Source of the DNA: Burkholderiaceae bacterium
Lineage (GTDB): Bacteria; Pseudomonadota; Gammaproteobacteria; Burkholderiales; Burkholderiaceae_E
Direction: 5' to 3'
NCBI GenBank assembly: GCA_024235875.1
Contig: JACKLP010000007.1
Span: 62,001 to 126,000 of the forward strand
Length of the DNA stretch: 64,000 nucleotides
Both the position numbers and the translations under genes were made by a program. Shown here one piece after another: positions 26,323 through 34,985 of this stretch. The notes beneath the pieces are model-generated. The model searched no databases and had not been told where the DNA came from. It was given only the letters and a program-made list of their open reading frames with translations. Every line of letters starts with the position of its first letter. Position 1 is the stretch's first letter.

Positions 26323-27579
26323 TCAGCCCAGGATGACCCGCGCGAACCGGCGTTTGCCAACCTGCACAACATATGTGCCAGCGGCCAGTTCCAGGGATCG
26401 ATCCGCGACGCGCTCGCCGTCGAGTCGGACACCCCCCTGCTCGATGTTGCGATTCCCCTCGGCGTTCGACGACACCAGCCCCGCCTCGCGCAAGAGTCGC
26501 GCGATGCCGATCGGCGCACCCGTGACTCGCACCTCCGGCATATCGCTGGGTAGCGCGCCCTGCCGGAATCGCGCCTCGAACTCTTGTAGCGCCGAATGCG
26601 CGGCCTCGCGGCCGTGAAATCGCTCGACGATCTCCTGCGCCAGCATGACTTTGGCGTCGCGAGGATTCCTCCCTTCGTCGCACTGCGCTCGCAAGGCTTC
26701 GACCTCGCGGATCGGCATGAAGGAGAGCAAGGTGAAATACCGCCACATCAGCGTGTCCGAAATCGACATCAGCTTGCCGAACATCTCACCCGGCGCTTCG
26801 GTGATACCGACATAGTTGTTCTTCGACTTCGACATCTTCTCGACGCCATCGAGCCCCTCGAGCAATGGCATCGTCAGGATGCACTGCGGCTCCTGCCCGT
26901 ACTCCTTTTGCAGCTCGCGCCCCACCAGGAGATTGAACTTCTGGTCGGTGCCACCCAGCTCCAGGTCCGACTGGAGCGCCACCGAGTCGTAGCCCTGCAT
27001 CAGCGGATAAAGGAACTCGTGCACCGAGATCGCGACGCCCGACTTGAACCGCTTCGAGAAGTCATCGCGCTCCATCATCCTGGCAACGGTGTAGCGCGCC
27101 GCCAGCTGGATCATTCCGCGGGCACCCAGCGGGTCGCTCCATTCGGAGTTGTAGCGGATCTCGGTCCGTTCGGCATCGAGCACCAGGCTCGCCTGCCCGA
27201 AGTAGGTTCGGGCGTTCTCTTCGATCTGCTCGCGCGTCAGGGGGGGGCGCGTCGTATTGCGCCCCGACGGATCACCGATCATCGACGTGAAATCGCCGAT
27301 CAGAAAGATGACGGTGTGTCCGAGATCCTGGAGCTGGCGCATCTTGTTCAGCACCACGGTGTGCCCCAGGTGCAGATCGGGCGCGGTCGGGTCCAGGCCG
27401 AGCTTGATCCGCAGCGGCTTTCCTTGGCTTTCGCTGCGCGCGAGCTTGCCGATCCACTCGGATTGAACGAGCAATTCGTCGCATCCACGCAACGACACAG
27501 CCAGCGCTTCTCGGACCGAATCGCTTGGCCCCTCGGTCTGCCCACGCACTGAGCTTGTCGGGCTACTTTCACCGTCCAT
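26323..27579 (-). CDS. tyrS: Tyrosyl-tRNA synthetase (TyrRS)
   Basis: A 418-residue class I synthetase. The HIGH-type motif is DLHLGHTVV and the KMSKS motif is present exactly. The catalytic Rossmann domain is followed by an S4 RNA-binding domain at the C-terminus (VRLDGERVADRSL). The ATG at 27579 is preceded by AAGG. The frame stays open far upstream, but that region overlaps the divergent M23 gene and carries no TyrRS sequence. It heads a minus-strand string tyrS-dtd-PEBP-phosphatase. Confidence 0.96.
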   Translation of the reverse strand: MDGESSPTSSVRGQTEGPSDSVREALAVSLRGCDELLVQSEWIGKLARSESQGKPLRIKLGLDPTAPDLHLGHTVVLNKMRQLQDLGHTVIFLIGDFTSMIGDPSGRNTTRPPLTREQIEENARTYFGQASLVLDAERTEIRYNSEWSDPLGARGMIQLAARYTVARMMERDDFSKRFKSGVAISVHEFLYPLMQGYDSVALQSDLELGGTDQKFNLLVGRELQKEYGQEPQCILTMPLLEGLDGVEKMSKSKNNYVGITEAPGEMFGKLMSISDTLMWRYFTLLSFMPIREVEALRAQCDEGRNPRDAKVMLAQEIVERFHGREAAHSALQEFEARFRQGALPSDMPEVRVTGAPIGIARLLREAGLVSSNAEGNRNIEQGGVRLDGERVADRSLELAAGTYVVQVGKRRFARVILG

Positions 27580-27588
27580 CGTAAGCCT

Positions 27589-27640
27589 TTGAGAACTATG
27601 AGAACCGCGTGTATATAATCGACCCCCCGATAAGTGGGGG
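27589..27640 (+). promoter_or_regulatory. Putative sigma-70 promoter for the M23 peptidase gene
   Basis: TTGAGA (27589-27594) and a perfect TATAAT (27614-27619) are spaced by 19 bases, slightly long. A CCCCC/GGGGG hairpin with a 7-base loop (27624-27640) starts at about the predicted transcription start and would cap the mRNA 5' end. Confidence 0.5.
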
Positions 27641-27753
27641 TGCGCCGCCCAGCCAGGCGCACCGAGCAGGCTTCGGGGAGGCCGCCATCGACGGCAAGCC
27701 CGGATTCTAGCGAACCGTCGTGTCGAGGACGGACTGAGAAGAAAGCAAGACTG

Positions 27754-29064
27754 ATGAAAACGCCAAGAATTCGCCCGGTACCCGTCGTGGTTGCCCTTAC
27801 GCTGGCATTCGGCGCAGCAGTCACCGCGTTCGGCGTTGCGCAGCCGCCTGCGGCGGATGCCGGCGCGCCGGCAAGACTGGTTCGCGAAATCGTCGATATC
27901 TCGCCCTCGGACGCCCGACCCGATCGACCGGTCAGCCAGAGCGCGCGCATTCGACGCGACGACACCCTCGCGTCCCTGCTTGGCCGACTCGGCGCGATCG
28001 ACCCGGACTTCGCGGCCTTCGTCGCACACGACGATACGGCCCGGCAATTGTTGCAGTTCCGGGAAGGAGCAACGGTCCGCGCCGATGTCGACAGCATCGG
28101 GCGTGTGCATGCGCTGCAGTCGACACTCGACATCATCGAGACCCCATCTGGGCAGCCGGCCGCTGCCTCTCGCCTGAGCATCGTTCGCGATGCCGATGGC
28201 TTTCGCGCGAGCGTCGCCGCCATCGCGCTGCAACGTGGCACCGAGCATCGAAGTGCCGTGGTTCGCAGTTCCCTGTTCGGCGCCACGCAGGAGGCCGGCA
28301 TCCCTGCATCGGTGGCCAGTCAGGTTGCCGACATACTCGGTGGCGATATCGATTTCTACCGCGATCTTCGCAAGGGCGATCGCCTCGAAGTGCTGTACGA
28401 GTCGCTGTCCGAACCCGACTCGCTCGAGGCACCGGTACCGGGTCGGGTGCTCGCGCTGACGTTCAGAAATGGCAGCCGGGACCACTCGGCCGTCTGGTTC
28501 GAGCACGAAGGCGGCCGCCGGGGCTATTTCAGCTTCGCCGGCAAGAACCTGAAGAAGACATTCCTGCGCTACCCGATCGAGTTCGCCCGAATCAGCTCGC
28601 GCTTCACCGATTCGCGGCTGCACCCCGTGTTCGGCAATCGGCGGGCGCACCGGGGCGTCGATTTCGCCGCCGCGCAGGGAACGCCGGTGCGATCCACCGG
28701 CGACGGTGTCGTCGAGTTCTCGGGCAGCCAGCGCGGATTCGGCAACGTCGTGATCCTGCGCCACGACGCCCGCCACTCCACCCTGTACGCTCACCTTCGC
28801 GGTTTCGCGAAAGGGCTCCGAAAGGGCAACCGGGTCGAGCAGGGCGAACTGATCGGCTACGTTGGCAAGACCGGTTGGGCGACAGGCCCCCATCTGCACT
28901 ACGAGTTCAGGATCGCCGGCGCGCACACCGATCCGCTGGCAGTCGCGCTACCGTCGGCCAACCCCCTGAACCGGCAGGAGTCGGTCACGTTCGCTGCATA
29001 TGCGCAACCCTACCGCACCCGACTGACACGGCCCACCGCAATCGCGCTGGCCCGTTTCGAATAG
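27754..29064 (+). CDS. M23-family metallopeptidase (peptidoglycan endopeptidase)
   Basis: A 436-residue cell-envelope endopeptidase of the LytM/MepM type. Residues 10-28 form a membrane or signal segment. The middle region has OapA/LysM-like character. The catalytic domain is C-terminal, with zinc ligands H299 and D303 in HRGVD and the HLH motif at 380-382. All active-site residues are present, so it should be an active hydrolase rather than an activator such as EnvC. The ATG at 27754 has GAAAG upstream. It is divergent from tyrS and followed by anmK after 29 bases. Confidence 0.92.
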   Translation: MKTPRIRPVPVVVALTLAFGAAVTAFGVAQPPAADAGAPARLVREIVDISPSDARPDRPVSQSARIRRDDTLASLLGRLGAIDPDFAAFVAHDDTARQLLQFREGATVRADVDSIGRVHALQSTLDIIETPSGQPAAASRLSIVRDADGFRASVAAIALQRGTEHRSAVVRSSLFGATQEAGIPASVASQVADILGGDIDFYRDLRKGDRLEVLYESLSEPDSLEAPVPGRVLALTFRNGSRDHSAVWFEHEGGRRGYFSFAGKNLKKTFLRYPIEFARISSRFTDSRLHPVFGNRRAHRGVDFAAAQGTPVRSTGDGVVEFSGSQRGFGNVVILRHDARHSTLYAHLRGFAKGLRKGNRVEQGELIGYVGKTGWATGPHLHYEFRIAGAHTDPLAVALPSANPLNRQESVTFAAYAQPYRTRLTRPTAIALARFE

Positions 29065-29093
29065 GGCCGGACCCGAAGCGGCGGACGGAGCCC

Positions 29094-30287
29094 ATGGCGC
29101 GACGCTTTGTCGGCCTCATGTCCGGCACGAGCCTGGATGGCGTCGACGGGGTCCTGATCGAGATCGAATCCGATCGCCCAGGCGCGCACGGCATCGTGCG
29201 AACGATCGGCGAGGCCAGTGCCGGGTTCCCTGGGGACCTGAGACGACGGCTGCTGTCGCTGGCCGCATCGGAGAAGCCCGCACCGCACGAGTCGGAACTC
29301 GAGATCGCCGCCGTTGCTGCGAACGAGCTGGCACACCGCTACGCGGAGGTGGTCGAGCGACTCGTCAACGGCGCCGGAGCTTGCGAAGTCCGGGCGATCG
29401 GTGCCCACGGCCAGACGATCCGGCACCGACCGGAGCATGGGTTCAGCGTGCAGTTGCTCAATGGGGCACTGCTGGCAGAACTGACCGGGATCCCAGTGGT
29501 CTGCGATCTTCGGGCTGCGGACCTCGCCGCCGGGGGCGAAGGCGCACCGCTGGCCCCGGCCTTCCATCGGGCCGTGTTCGGCCACGCAGCCGCTAGCCGA
29601 TCGGTTCTCAATCTGGGGGGCATTGCCAACCTGAGCGTCGTCGCGCCGACCGACGGCCCCGGCGAAAAGCAAGCGGTCGTCGGATTCGATACCGGCCCGG
29701 CAAGCACCCTGCTCGACGCCTGGACCTCGCGTCACCTCGGCCAGCCCTTCGACGAAGATGGACGCTGGGCTGCCAGCGGGAAGACCGATCCGACCTTGCT
29801 CGCCGCCTTGCTGGACGACCCGTACTTCGGCCGCGAAGCGCCCAAGAGTACCGGCCGCGAGCACTTCAATCTGACGTGGCTCGACTCGATGCTCGCGCGT
29901 TGCGGGCGTGCCGACCTGGGAGCCGCCGATGTCCAGCGGACCCTGGTCGAGCTGACGGCCTGTTCGATCGCCGACGCCATCGCCCGCGCATGCAAGGGGC
30001 ACCCGGCAACGCCCCGGGACGACGCGGCCATCTACTGCTGCGGCGGCGGCGTGCGCAACGGCTTCCTGATGGGACGGATCGCGGCCCGCCTGGCGCCAAG
30101 TCCGATCCGCACGACCGCCGACCTCGGTATCGCGCCCCAGGCCGTGGAGGCTGCCGCATTCGCCTGGCTTGCCCAGCGCCGGGTCGACGGCCTGCCTGGC
30201 AACCTACCCTCGGTGACGGGCGCGTACGGCCCGCGGATCCTGGGCGCCTTGCATGAGGCCTCGTCGGCGCGATCGTGCGCGCGCTGA
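29094..30287 (+). CDS. anmK: Anhydro-N-acetylmuramic acid kinase
   Basis: A 397-residue kinase that converts 1,6-anhydroMurNAc to MurNAc-6-phosphate in peptidoglycan recycling. The ATP site GLMSGTSLDGVDG is at the N-terminus; GAHGQTIRH, LNLGGIANLS and GFDTGPASTLLDAW follow. The ATG at 29094 has GGACGGAG upstream. Its position after a peptidoglycan hydrolase fits a recycling role. Confidence 0.96.
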   Translation: MARRFVGLMSGTSLDGVDGVLIEIESDRPGAHGIVRTIGEASAGFPGDLRRRLLSLAASEKPAPHESELEIAAVAANELAHRYAEVVERLVNGAGACEVRAIGAHGQTIRHRPEHGFSVQLLNGALLAELTGIPVVCDLRAADLAAGGEGAPLAPAFHRAVFGHAAASRSVLNLGGIANLSVVAPTDGPGEKQAVVGFDTGPASTLLDAWTSRHLGQPFDEDGRWAASGKTDPTLLAALLDDPYFGREAPKSTGREHFNLTWLDSMLARCGRADLGAADVQRTLVELTACSIADAIARACKGHPATPRDDAAIYCCGGGVRNGFLMGRIAARLAPSPIRTTADLGIAPQAVEAAAFAWLAQRRVDGLPGNLPSVTGAYGPRILGALHEASSARSCAR

Positions 30288-30314
30288 CGCGAACCGCACG
30301 GTCCAGGAAATGAA

Positions 30315-30343
30315 ACGGGGCACGTCGAAGTGCCCCGTATTTG
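30315..30343 (+). terminator. Rho-independent-type terminator after anmK
   Basis: ACGGGGCAC pairs perfectly with GTGCCCCGT over a GTCGAA loop and is followed by ATTTG. The stem is strong but the T-tail short. Confidence 0.6.
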
Positions 30344-30349
30344 CCCATT

Positions 30350-30373
30350 CGGCACCGCGCTAGCGCGGTGCCG
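30350..30373. repeat. 24-base perfect palindrome at a convergent gene boundary
   Basis: CGGCACCGCGCTAGCGCGGTGCCG runs as a perfect palindrome (two 12-base halves) just after the anmK terminator and nine bases from the erpA stop. It may be the erpA terminator hairpin or a protein-binding site. No T-run follows on either strand. Confidence 0.6.
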
Positions 30374-30381
30374 GAAAGCAC

Positions 30382-30732
30382 TCAGACCGAGAACGATGAA
30401 CCACAGCCACAGGTGGTCGTGGCGTTCGGGTTCTTGATCACGAACTGCGCGCCGTCGAGATCTTCCTTGTAGTCGATCTCGGCGCCGACCAGGTACTGGT
30501 AGCTCATCGCATCGATCAACAGCGTGACACCGTTCTTCTGCATGACGGTGTCGTCCTCGTTCGTTTCCTCGTCGAACGTGAACCCGTACTGGAAGCCCGA
30601 GCAACCGCCCCCCTGCACGAACACCCGCAGGCGCAGATCCGGGTTGCCTTCCTCATCGATCAGTTGCTTGACCTTGTCGGCCGCGCTATCGGTAAAGACC
30701 AGCGGTGCCGGCATCTCGGTAACAGCATTCAT
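30382..30732 (-). CDS. erpA: Iron-sulfur cluster insertion protein ErpA
   Basis: A 116-residue A-type Fe-S carrier. The three cluster-ligating cysteines are C44 (GGGCSGFQYGF), C108 and C110 (CGCGSSF). The ATG at 30732 is preferred; an ATG two codons upstream is also possible. It is likely essential in this lineage for delivering clusters to isoprenoid and respiratory enzymes. Confidence 0.95.
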   Translation of the reverse strand: MNAVTEMPAPLVFTDSAADKVKQLIDEEGNPDLRLRVFVQGGGCSGFQYGFTFDEETNEDDTVMQKNGVTLLIDAMSYQYLVGAEIDYKEDLDGAQFVIKNPNATTTCGCGSSFSV

Positions 30733-30858
30733 GTGCACGATCTCCTGAACGTCGGCATTGTATCGCCCCGAACACCGCGCCCCGGCTTAACCCTGCCACG
30801 GTCAGGCGTTCTCGGGCGCCGCCCCCGCTCGACCGGCGGCGGGTCCTCGCAGCGGGAC

Positions 30859-31275
30859 TCACTCCTGGGTCGACGCGAGCTTCAAGGCCGAGCGATCACC
30901 TGCGCCGGAGCTGACCGTATCGAGATGCGTCATCGCCCCATCTACGGTGGCCCCGTTCTGGATTTCCATGGCCGCATATCGAACATCACCGACGACACGC
31001 GCACTGGGCTGCAACTCGAGCAATTCGTCAGCTTGAATCGGCCCTTCGACAAGGCCGTTGACCACGATGTGCGCAGCACGGATCTCACCACGGATTCGGG
31101 CGTTGTCCGACACGACCAAGGTGCTGGGCGCCCCCTCCTCGGCGTGGATCCGACCATTGACGGAACCGTCGATACGCAATCCGCCACTGAACCGGATATC
31201 GCCATCGATCGATGTACCTGCGCCGATCAGGCAATCAATGGTGCTCGTTCCAGCCTTCTTGCTTCCGAACATCTC
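30859..31275 (-). CDS. Bactofilin family (polymer-forming) protein
   Basis: A 138-residue bactofilin. After the short MFGSKK start, the DUF583 beta-helix shows the repeating pattern GTSIDGDIRFSGGLRIDGSV, VVSDNARIRGEI and VVNGLVEGPIQ. Such proteins form polymers that scaffold the envelope or position enzymes. The ATG at 31275 has GGATGAG upstream. It follows the membrane coiled-coil gene by 34 bases. Confidence 0.92.
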   Translation of the reverse strand, partial: EMFGSKKAGTSTIDCLIGAGTSIDGDIRFSGGLRIDGSVNGRIHAEEGAPSTLVVSDNARIRGEIRAAHIVVNGLVEGPIQADELLELQPSARVVGDVRYAAMEIQNGATVDGAMTHLDTVSSGAGDRSALKLASTQE

Positions 31276-31309
31276 ATCCTCCGGACGGGCCGATCCGGTG
31301 CCGTTCGAC

Positions 31310-32134
31310 CTAGGGGGTGACACTTTGCTGCGCCCGTACGGCGCCGCGATTCAGGACCCGCAACTGCACCGATCGAACCTTGGCGCCCGCCGGCAGCTCG
31401 AAGCGGCCCTCGACTCTGCTGTAGCGCTTGAAGGATACCTTCATCGCCGCGGCATTGTCCGTGTCGGATCGCTTCGGGATGACGAGCGTCGACTTGCGGC
31501 CGTCGTGCGTCAGCGCAACGAGCAATTGCAGGTTGCCGGTGAACTCGGCGACGTTTCGTCCGCCCTGCATCAGAAGCGCCCGATACCGATAGTTGTTTGG
31601 CTGCGCATCGGGCACGACCTGTAGGCGCCGGATCTCGATCACGCCCTCGGCGCCAGACGACGGCAGCAGCGTTTCCAGGTAGATCAGATCCGACTTCAGC
31701 CGGATGTTCTCCGCCTCGATCGAGCGCAGTTGCTTCGTGAGATTGACCACGGTCGCCTGCTCGACACGAGTCTGGCTCCGGGCGGCACTGATCTGTGCCG
31801 ACAACCGGTCACGCTCCTGGGCGTTGCTCGCGTCACGCGCCTTGGCTTCGGCAATGCGCCCCTCGTAGTCCGCCGCCTTGGCACGCAGTGCCGCCATGTC
31901 CTCGCTGAGTTGACGTTTGTCGGCCTTCAAGGCCTTCTGTTCGTGCTCCAGCCTCGAACGCTCCGCCTCACGGTGCGCCGACTCGCTCCGGTGCACGGCT
32001 TCCCACCCGAGAACCGCGACGCCGCCGCCGAGCAGCGCGACGCCGAGAATCGCCAGGGCACGAGTCAGCGGCGGGGTCTCGCGCCGAATCGTCAAGCGCG
32101 GGACGGAGCCCGGCTTTCGCGGGCCCTGGGTCAT
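31310..32134 (-). CDS. Membrane-anchored coiled-coil protein of unknown function (DUF6776-like)
   Basis: A 274-residue protein with a short basic N-terminus, a transmembrane helix at about residues 26-44 (LTRALAILGVALLGGGVAV) and a long coiled coil at about 55-145, rich in Glu, Lys, Ala and Arg heptads. A C-terminal globular region follows (EIRRLQVVPDAQPNNYRYR through VRSVQLRVLN). The ATG at 32134 gives MTQGPRKPG. This topology and its position beside bactofilin suit an envelope scaffold partner. No enzymatic motif is present. Confidence 0.75.
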   Translation of the reverse strand: MTQGPRKPGSVPRLTIRRETPPLTRALAILGVALLGGGVAVLGWEAVHRSESAHREAERSRLEHEQKALKADKRQLSEDMAALRAKAADYEGRIAEAKARDASNAQERDRLSAQISAARSQTRVEQATVVNLTKQLRSIEAENIRLKSDLIYLETLLPSSGAEGVIEIRRLQVVPDAQPNNYRYRALLMQGGRNVAEFTGNLQLLVALTHDGRKSTLVIPKRSDTDNAAAMKVSFKRYSRVEGRFELPAGAKVRSVQLRVLNRGAVRAQQSVTP

Positions 32135-32219
32135 CGCGGCGCGAGACCGAGTTGGTGGAAGGCCGAAGGCTCGTTGCGCGACGCATGCCCAGCGCCGCCG
32201 GCTCGCCCCCAAACGAACA

Positions 32220-32249
32220 AGGGGGCCCCCCGCGACCGGGACGCCCCCT
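32220..32249 (-). terminator. Terminator of the rplM-rpsI operon
   Basis: AGGGGGC and GCCCCCT pair around a GC-rich loop, followed on the minus strand by a short TTGTT run, 61-90 bases after the rpsI stop. Confidence 0.5.
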
Positions 32250-32309
32250 CGAATCTGCTGCCGCGCCCTTCGCCTCGCGAGACTCGCGAGCCAGTCGGCG
32301 CCGGGCGCA

Positions 32310-32702
32310 TCAGCGCTTCGAGAACTGCTTGCGCCGACGAGCCTTGTGCAGGCCCACCTTCTTGCGCTCGACCTCGCGCGCATCGCGCGTCAGCAGCCCG
32401 GCGTTCGACAAGGTCGGCTTCAGCGTGCTGTCGTACTCGACCAGCGCCCGGCTGACGCCATGACGAATCGCGCCGGCCTGACCCGACTCACCGCCGCCAT
32501 GGACGTTGACCATCACGTCGAACTGCGTACCGGTGTTGGTCAGTTCGAGCGCCTGACGAGCCACCATCCGGCCGGTCTCGCGCGCGAAGTACTCGTCGAT
32601 CGGCTTGCCGTTCACGACAATCCGGCCCGTGCCACGCTTCATGAAGACCCGCGCGACCGATGTCTTGCGCCGCCCGGTTCCGTAGTTGTACTCGCCGATC
32701 AT
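32310..32702 (-). CDS. rpsI: 30S ribosomal protein S9
   Basis: A 130-residue ribosomal protein. YGTGRRKTSVARVF is at the N-terminus, GGGESGQAGAIRHGV in the middle, and the C-terminus KARRRKQFSKR is the universal tail that reaches the decoding site. It follows rplM by three bases. Confidence 0.98.
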   Translation of the reverse strand: MIGEYNYGTGRRKTSVARVFMKRGTGRIVVNGKPIDEYFARETGRMVARQALELTNTGTQFDVMVNVHGGGESGQAGAIRHGVSRALVEYDSTLKPTLSNAGLLTRDAREVERKKVGLHKARRRKQFSKR

Positions 32703-32705
32703 CGA

Positions 32706-33134
32706 TCAGATCTCCAGAATCTTTGGTTGCTGGGCCGCATGCGGATGCCCGTCTTCCGCATAGACCTTCAGTTTCTTGAGCATCGCGTAGCCGAGCGGCC
32801 CCTTGGGCAGCATCCCCTTGACCGCCTTCTCGAGCGCACGCCCGGGAAACCGAGCCTGCATCTTGTCGAAGTTGGTCTCGCGGATTCCGCCCGGATAACC
32901 GGTGTGACGGTAGTAGCGCTTGTCCAGCCCCTTGTTGCCCGTCACTCGCAGACGAGACGCATTCACCACGACGATGAAGTCTCCGGTGTCGACATGCGGG
33001 GTGTACTCGGGTTTGTGCTTGCCGCGCAGACGGCGCGCCAACTCCGAAGCCAGACGGCCGAGCACCTTGTCGGTGGCGTCGACGACAAACCAGTCGCGCT
33101 TGACCTCGTGCGGCTTGGCGGAAAACGTCTTCAT
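32706..33134 (-). CDS. rplM: 50S ribosomal protein L13
   Basis: A 142-residue ribosomal protein. The core WFVVDATDKVLGRLAS, the DFIVVVNA strand and YYRHTGYPGGI are family signatures. The ATG at 33134 gives MKTFSAKPHEV, as in E. coli. An upstream extension of the frame is not supported. Confidence 0.98.
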   Translation of the reverse strand: MKTFSAKPHEVKRDWFVVDATDKVLGRLASELARRLRGKHKPEYTPHVDTGDFIVVVNASRLRVTGNKGLDKRYYRHTGYPGGIRETNFDKMQARFPGRALEKAVKGMLPKGPLGYAMLKKLKVYAEDGHPHAAQQPKILEI

Positions 33135-33336
33135 ATTCTGCCTGTGGTGAGTTTGCACTTCGGATCTGCGTCGCTCGGGAGATCGGAGACCTGCACCCGC
33201 CCATGTCGACGACATGAACGCAATGCCCCTTCCCTCACCCACCCGACACAACGCCAGGCAGGTTGCACCGCGAAAGCCCTGGCGCTCGCGGCGCCCCCGA
33301 AAACACCAAATAACGCAAATCCGGGGAAAGCCTTAA

Positions 33337-33366
33337 ATTCTAGCCCGCGCGCTCGGCTAACGTCAA
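33337..33366 (-). promoter_or_regulatory. Sigma-70 promoter of the rplM-rpsI operon
   Basis: On the minus strand TTGACG (33361-33366) and TAGAAT (33337-33342) are 18 bases apart, both close to consensus. They lie about 200 bases before the rplM start, leaving a long leader. The gap 33135-33456 otherwise holds no gene. Confidence 0.65.
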
Positions 33367-33456
33367 AGGCCGCCCCGACCCCGTCGGTTTCGCGCACAAT
33401 CGAGGGCTCTGTCAACCCAGGCACGCTGCGCCGTTTCAAGGATTCCGGGGCAATCG

Positions 33457-33879
33457 ATGGAATGCACTGTCAAGTGGACGGGGCTCGACGGCATGAGCTT
33501 CGTGGCCGAGACCGGTAGCGGTCATGCCGTGGTCATGGATGGCGCGCCCGACGGCGGCGGGCGGAACCTCGCCCCCCGGCCGATGGAGATGGTCTTGTTG
33601 GGCACCGGCGGCTGCACCGCATACGACGTGGTCCTGATCCTGCGCAAGAGCGGCCAGGACATCCGCGGCTGCGAGGTCCGCCTCGAGGCGCGCCGCGCCG
33701 AGGTCGACCCGAAGGTCTTCACGCACATCCATTTTGCGTTCACGGTCCGCGGACGGTCGCTCAAGCCCAACCTCGTCGAGCATGCGATTCGGCGGTCGCA
33801 CGAGAAGTATTGTTCGGCGTCCAAGATGCTCGCCGCGACGGCCGAGATGTCGCTGAGCTGGGAAATCCTCGAAGACTGA
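33457..33879 (+). CDS. OsmC family protein (YhfA-type)
   Basis: A 140-residue OsmC/Ohr-fold protein. The first redox cysteine lies in LGTGGCTAYD and the second in HEKYCSASKML, the two conserved positions of the family. The YhfA branch has no firmly assigned function; relatives reduce organic peroxides with a thiol. It is convergent with the coq7-like gene. The ATG at 33457 has only a weak Shine-Dalgarno sequence. Confidence 0.9.
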   Translation: MECTVKWTGLDGMSFVAETGSGHAVVMDGAPDGGGRNLAPRPMEMVLLGTGGCTAYDVVLILRKSGQDIRGCEVRLEARRAEVDPKVFTHIHFAFTVRGRSLKPNLVEHAIRRSHEKYCSASKMLAATAEMSLSWEILED

Positions 33880-33953
33880 CCCCAGGCGTTCGCGCCGCCG
33901 TCACCGATCGATTCGAGCGCGCACGCGGCGCGCCCGGAAGCTTCCTTTCGGGT

Positions 33954-34676
33954 TCAGAGGTAGCGCGCCAGGCCCGATACACGGCGCGCACACGCGCGCA
34001 GCGCCGCACCGAGCCAAGCAGGCGCTGCACCGGGTTGTCGGCCGATGGCGTGCAGGTGATCGGTTTCTCCGACCAGAACAGCCCCCATGACGCGCCTCGA
34101 CTCGCCATCGGTGGGCGGCAGTCCTTCGGTTTCAATCTGCAGGCCGGCGATCGCCTGACGCGCCGCCTCGACCCGCAGGCCATTCGATGCACGCGCACCG
34201 AATCGGGCCGCGACCAGCCCCAGCCCCAGGCCGCCGACAAAACAAGCCGGATCGGCAGCCGAAGGCCGCTCGCCGAGCTCGCCGAGCCGCGCCCGCATCC
34301 ACGCAAGATGCCTCGCCTTTTCCCGCGCGATCCGCACGCCCTGCGCATGCAGCGCGGGGTCCTGGGCCAGCAGGGCCTGCGCTTCGAATAGCCCCTGTGC
34401 ACCGATGACCGCGCAACGCGCCACCCGCAAGCGTGCGGCCGACGACCTTTGATCGGCGCGGCGACCACCGCTGGCCGAGGACTCGACCAAAGCTGAGCGG
34501 ATCGAGCTGCGGCCCGCAAACCCGCCCCGGACCGGATGCCCGCCACCGACCGACAACTCGGCCGCCACCCGCGCGCTCATTCCCAGCAGACGATCCACGC
34601 GTCCGCTGCGTCGGAACGTATCAGCGGCCGCCCCGGGACCCGGTGGCGCATCTCGCGTCGACGACGTGTTCTTCAT
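33954..34676 (-). CDS. coq7: Coq7-like (demethoxyubiquinone hydroxylase family) protein lacking most diiron ligands
   Basis: A 240-residue helical protein that aligns along its length with bacterial Coq7, the carboxylate-bridged diiron hydroxylase of ubiquinone synthesis. Matching stretches include REKARHLAWMRARLGELGERPSA (read as two runs), SNGLRVEAARQ and GETDHLHA. Of the six expected iron ligands, H123, E204 and H207 remain. Three are replaced: V90 for the first-helix Glu, K120 for the Glu of the first ExxH, and I176 for the third-helix Glu. The frame is intact and Coq7-like elsewhere, and its neighbours (OsmC, porin) match the usual coq7 location. It is therefore probably not an active hydroxylase. 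An alternative start at 34781 adds 35 residues. Confidence 0.72.
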   Translation of the reverse strand: MKNTSSTRDAPPGPGAAADTFRRSGRVDRLLGMSARVAAELSVGGGHPVRGGFAGRSSIRSALVESSASGGRRADQRSSAARLRVARCAVIGAQGLFEAQALLAQDPALHAQGVRIAREKARHLAWMRARLGELGERPSAADPACFVGGLGLGLVAARFGARASNGLRVEAARQAIAGLQIETEGLPPTDGESRRVMGAVLVGETDHLHAIGRQPGAAPAWLGAALRACARRVSGLARYL

Positions 34677-34985
34677 CGATCCCGGATCCCCGCAGCCATT
34701 GTTGCAGACAGGCGACAGCATACCGAAAAAGCGGCGGAATCCTTGGCCGGATCCTTGCTCCCCCGTGGAATTCGAAGACAATACATTTCCAAGAGTTGCA
34801 GCGAAATTGCTGGTTGTTGCAGTCAGTCTCCCGATCCAAGCCCTACGGTGCAGAAGACACCCGGATCGCAGAGATACACAGCATTTCCGCAGTAATTCGA
34901 TCCGTTTCCGGGGAAGGGCAAGCGCCCCGATCGGGGGTAGCGGCGGCGGTGCTGCCGATTGATTCGAAACTTAGGAGATTGATTC
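34677..34985 (+). promoter_or_regulatory. Leader/promoter region of porin 1
   Basis: No gene is present. A GGGC-AAGC-GCCC hairpin (34916-34927) and a GGCGGC/GCTGCC region lie before a GGAG site (34974-34977). The same order of elements precedes porin 2, showing that the leader was duplicated with the gene. Promoter boxes were not confidently placed; the region upstream is AT-richer than average. Confidence 0.45.

Noticed and set aside
27580..28926. Upstream extension of tyrS to 867 codons
   Set aside because: The extra part is antisense to the M23 gene and lacks TyrRS similarity; the ATG at 27579 has its own ribosome site.
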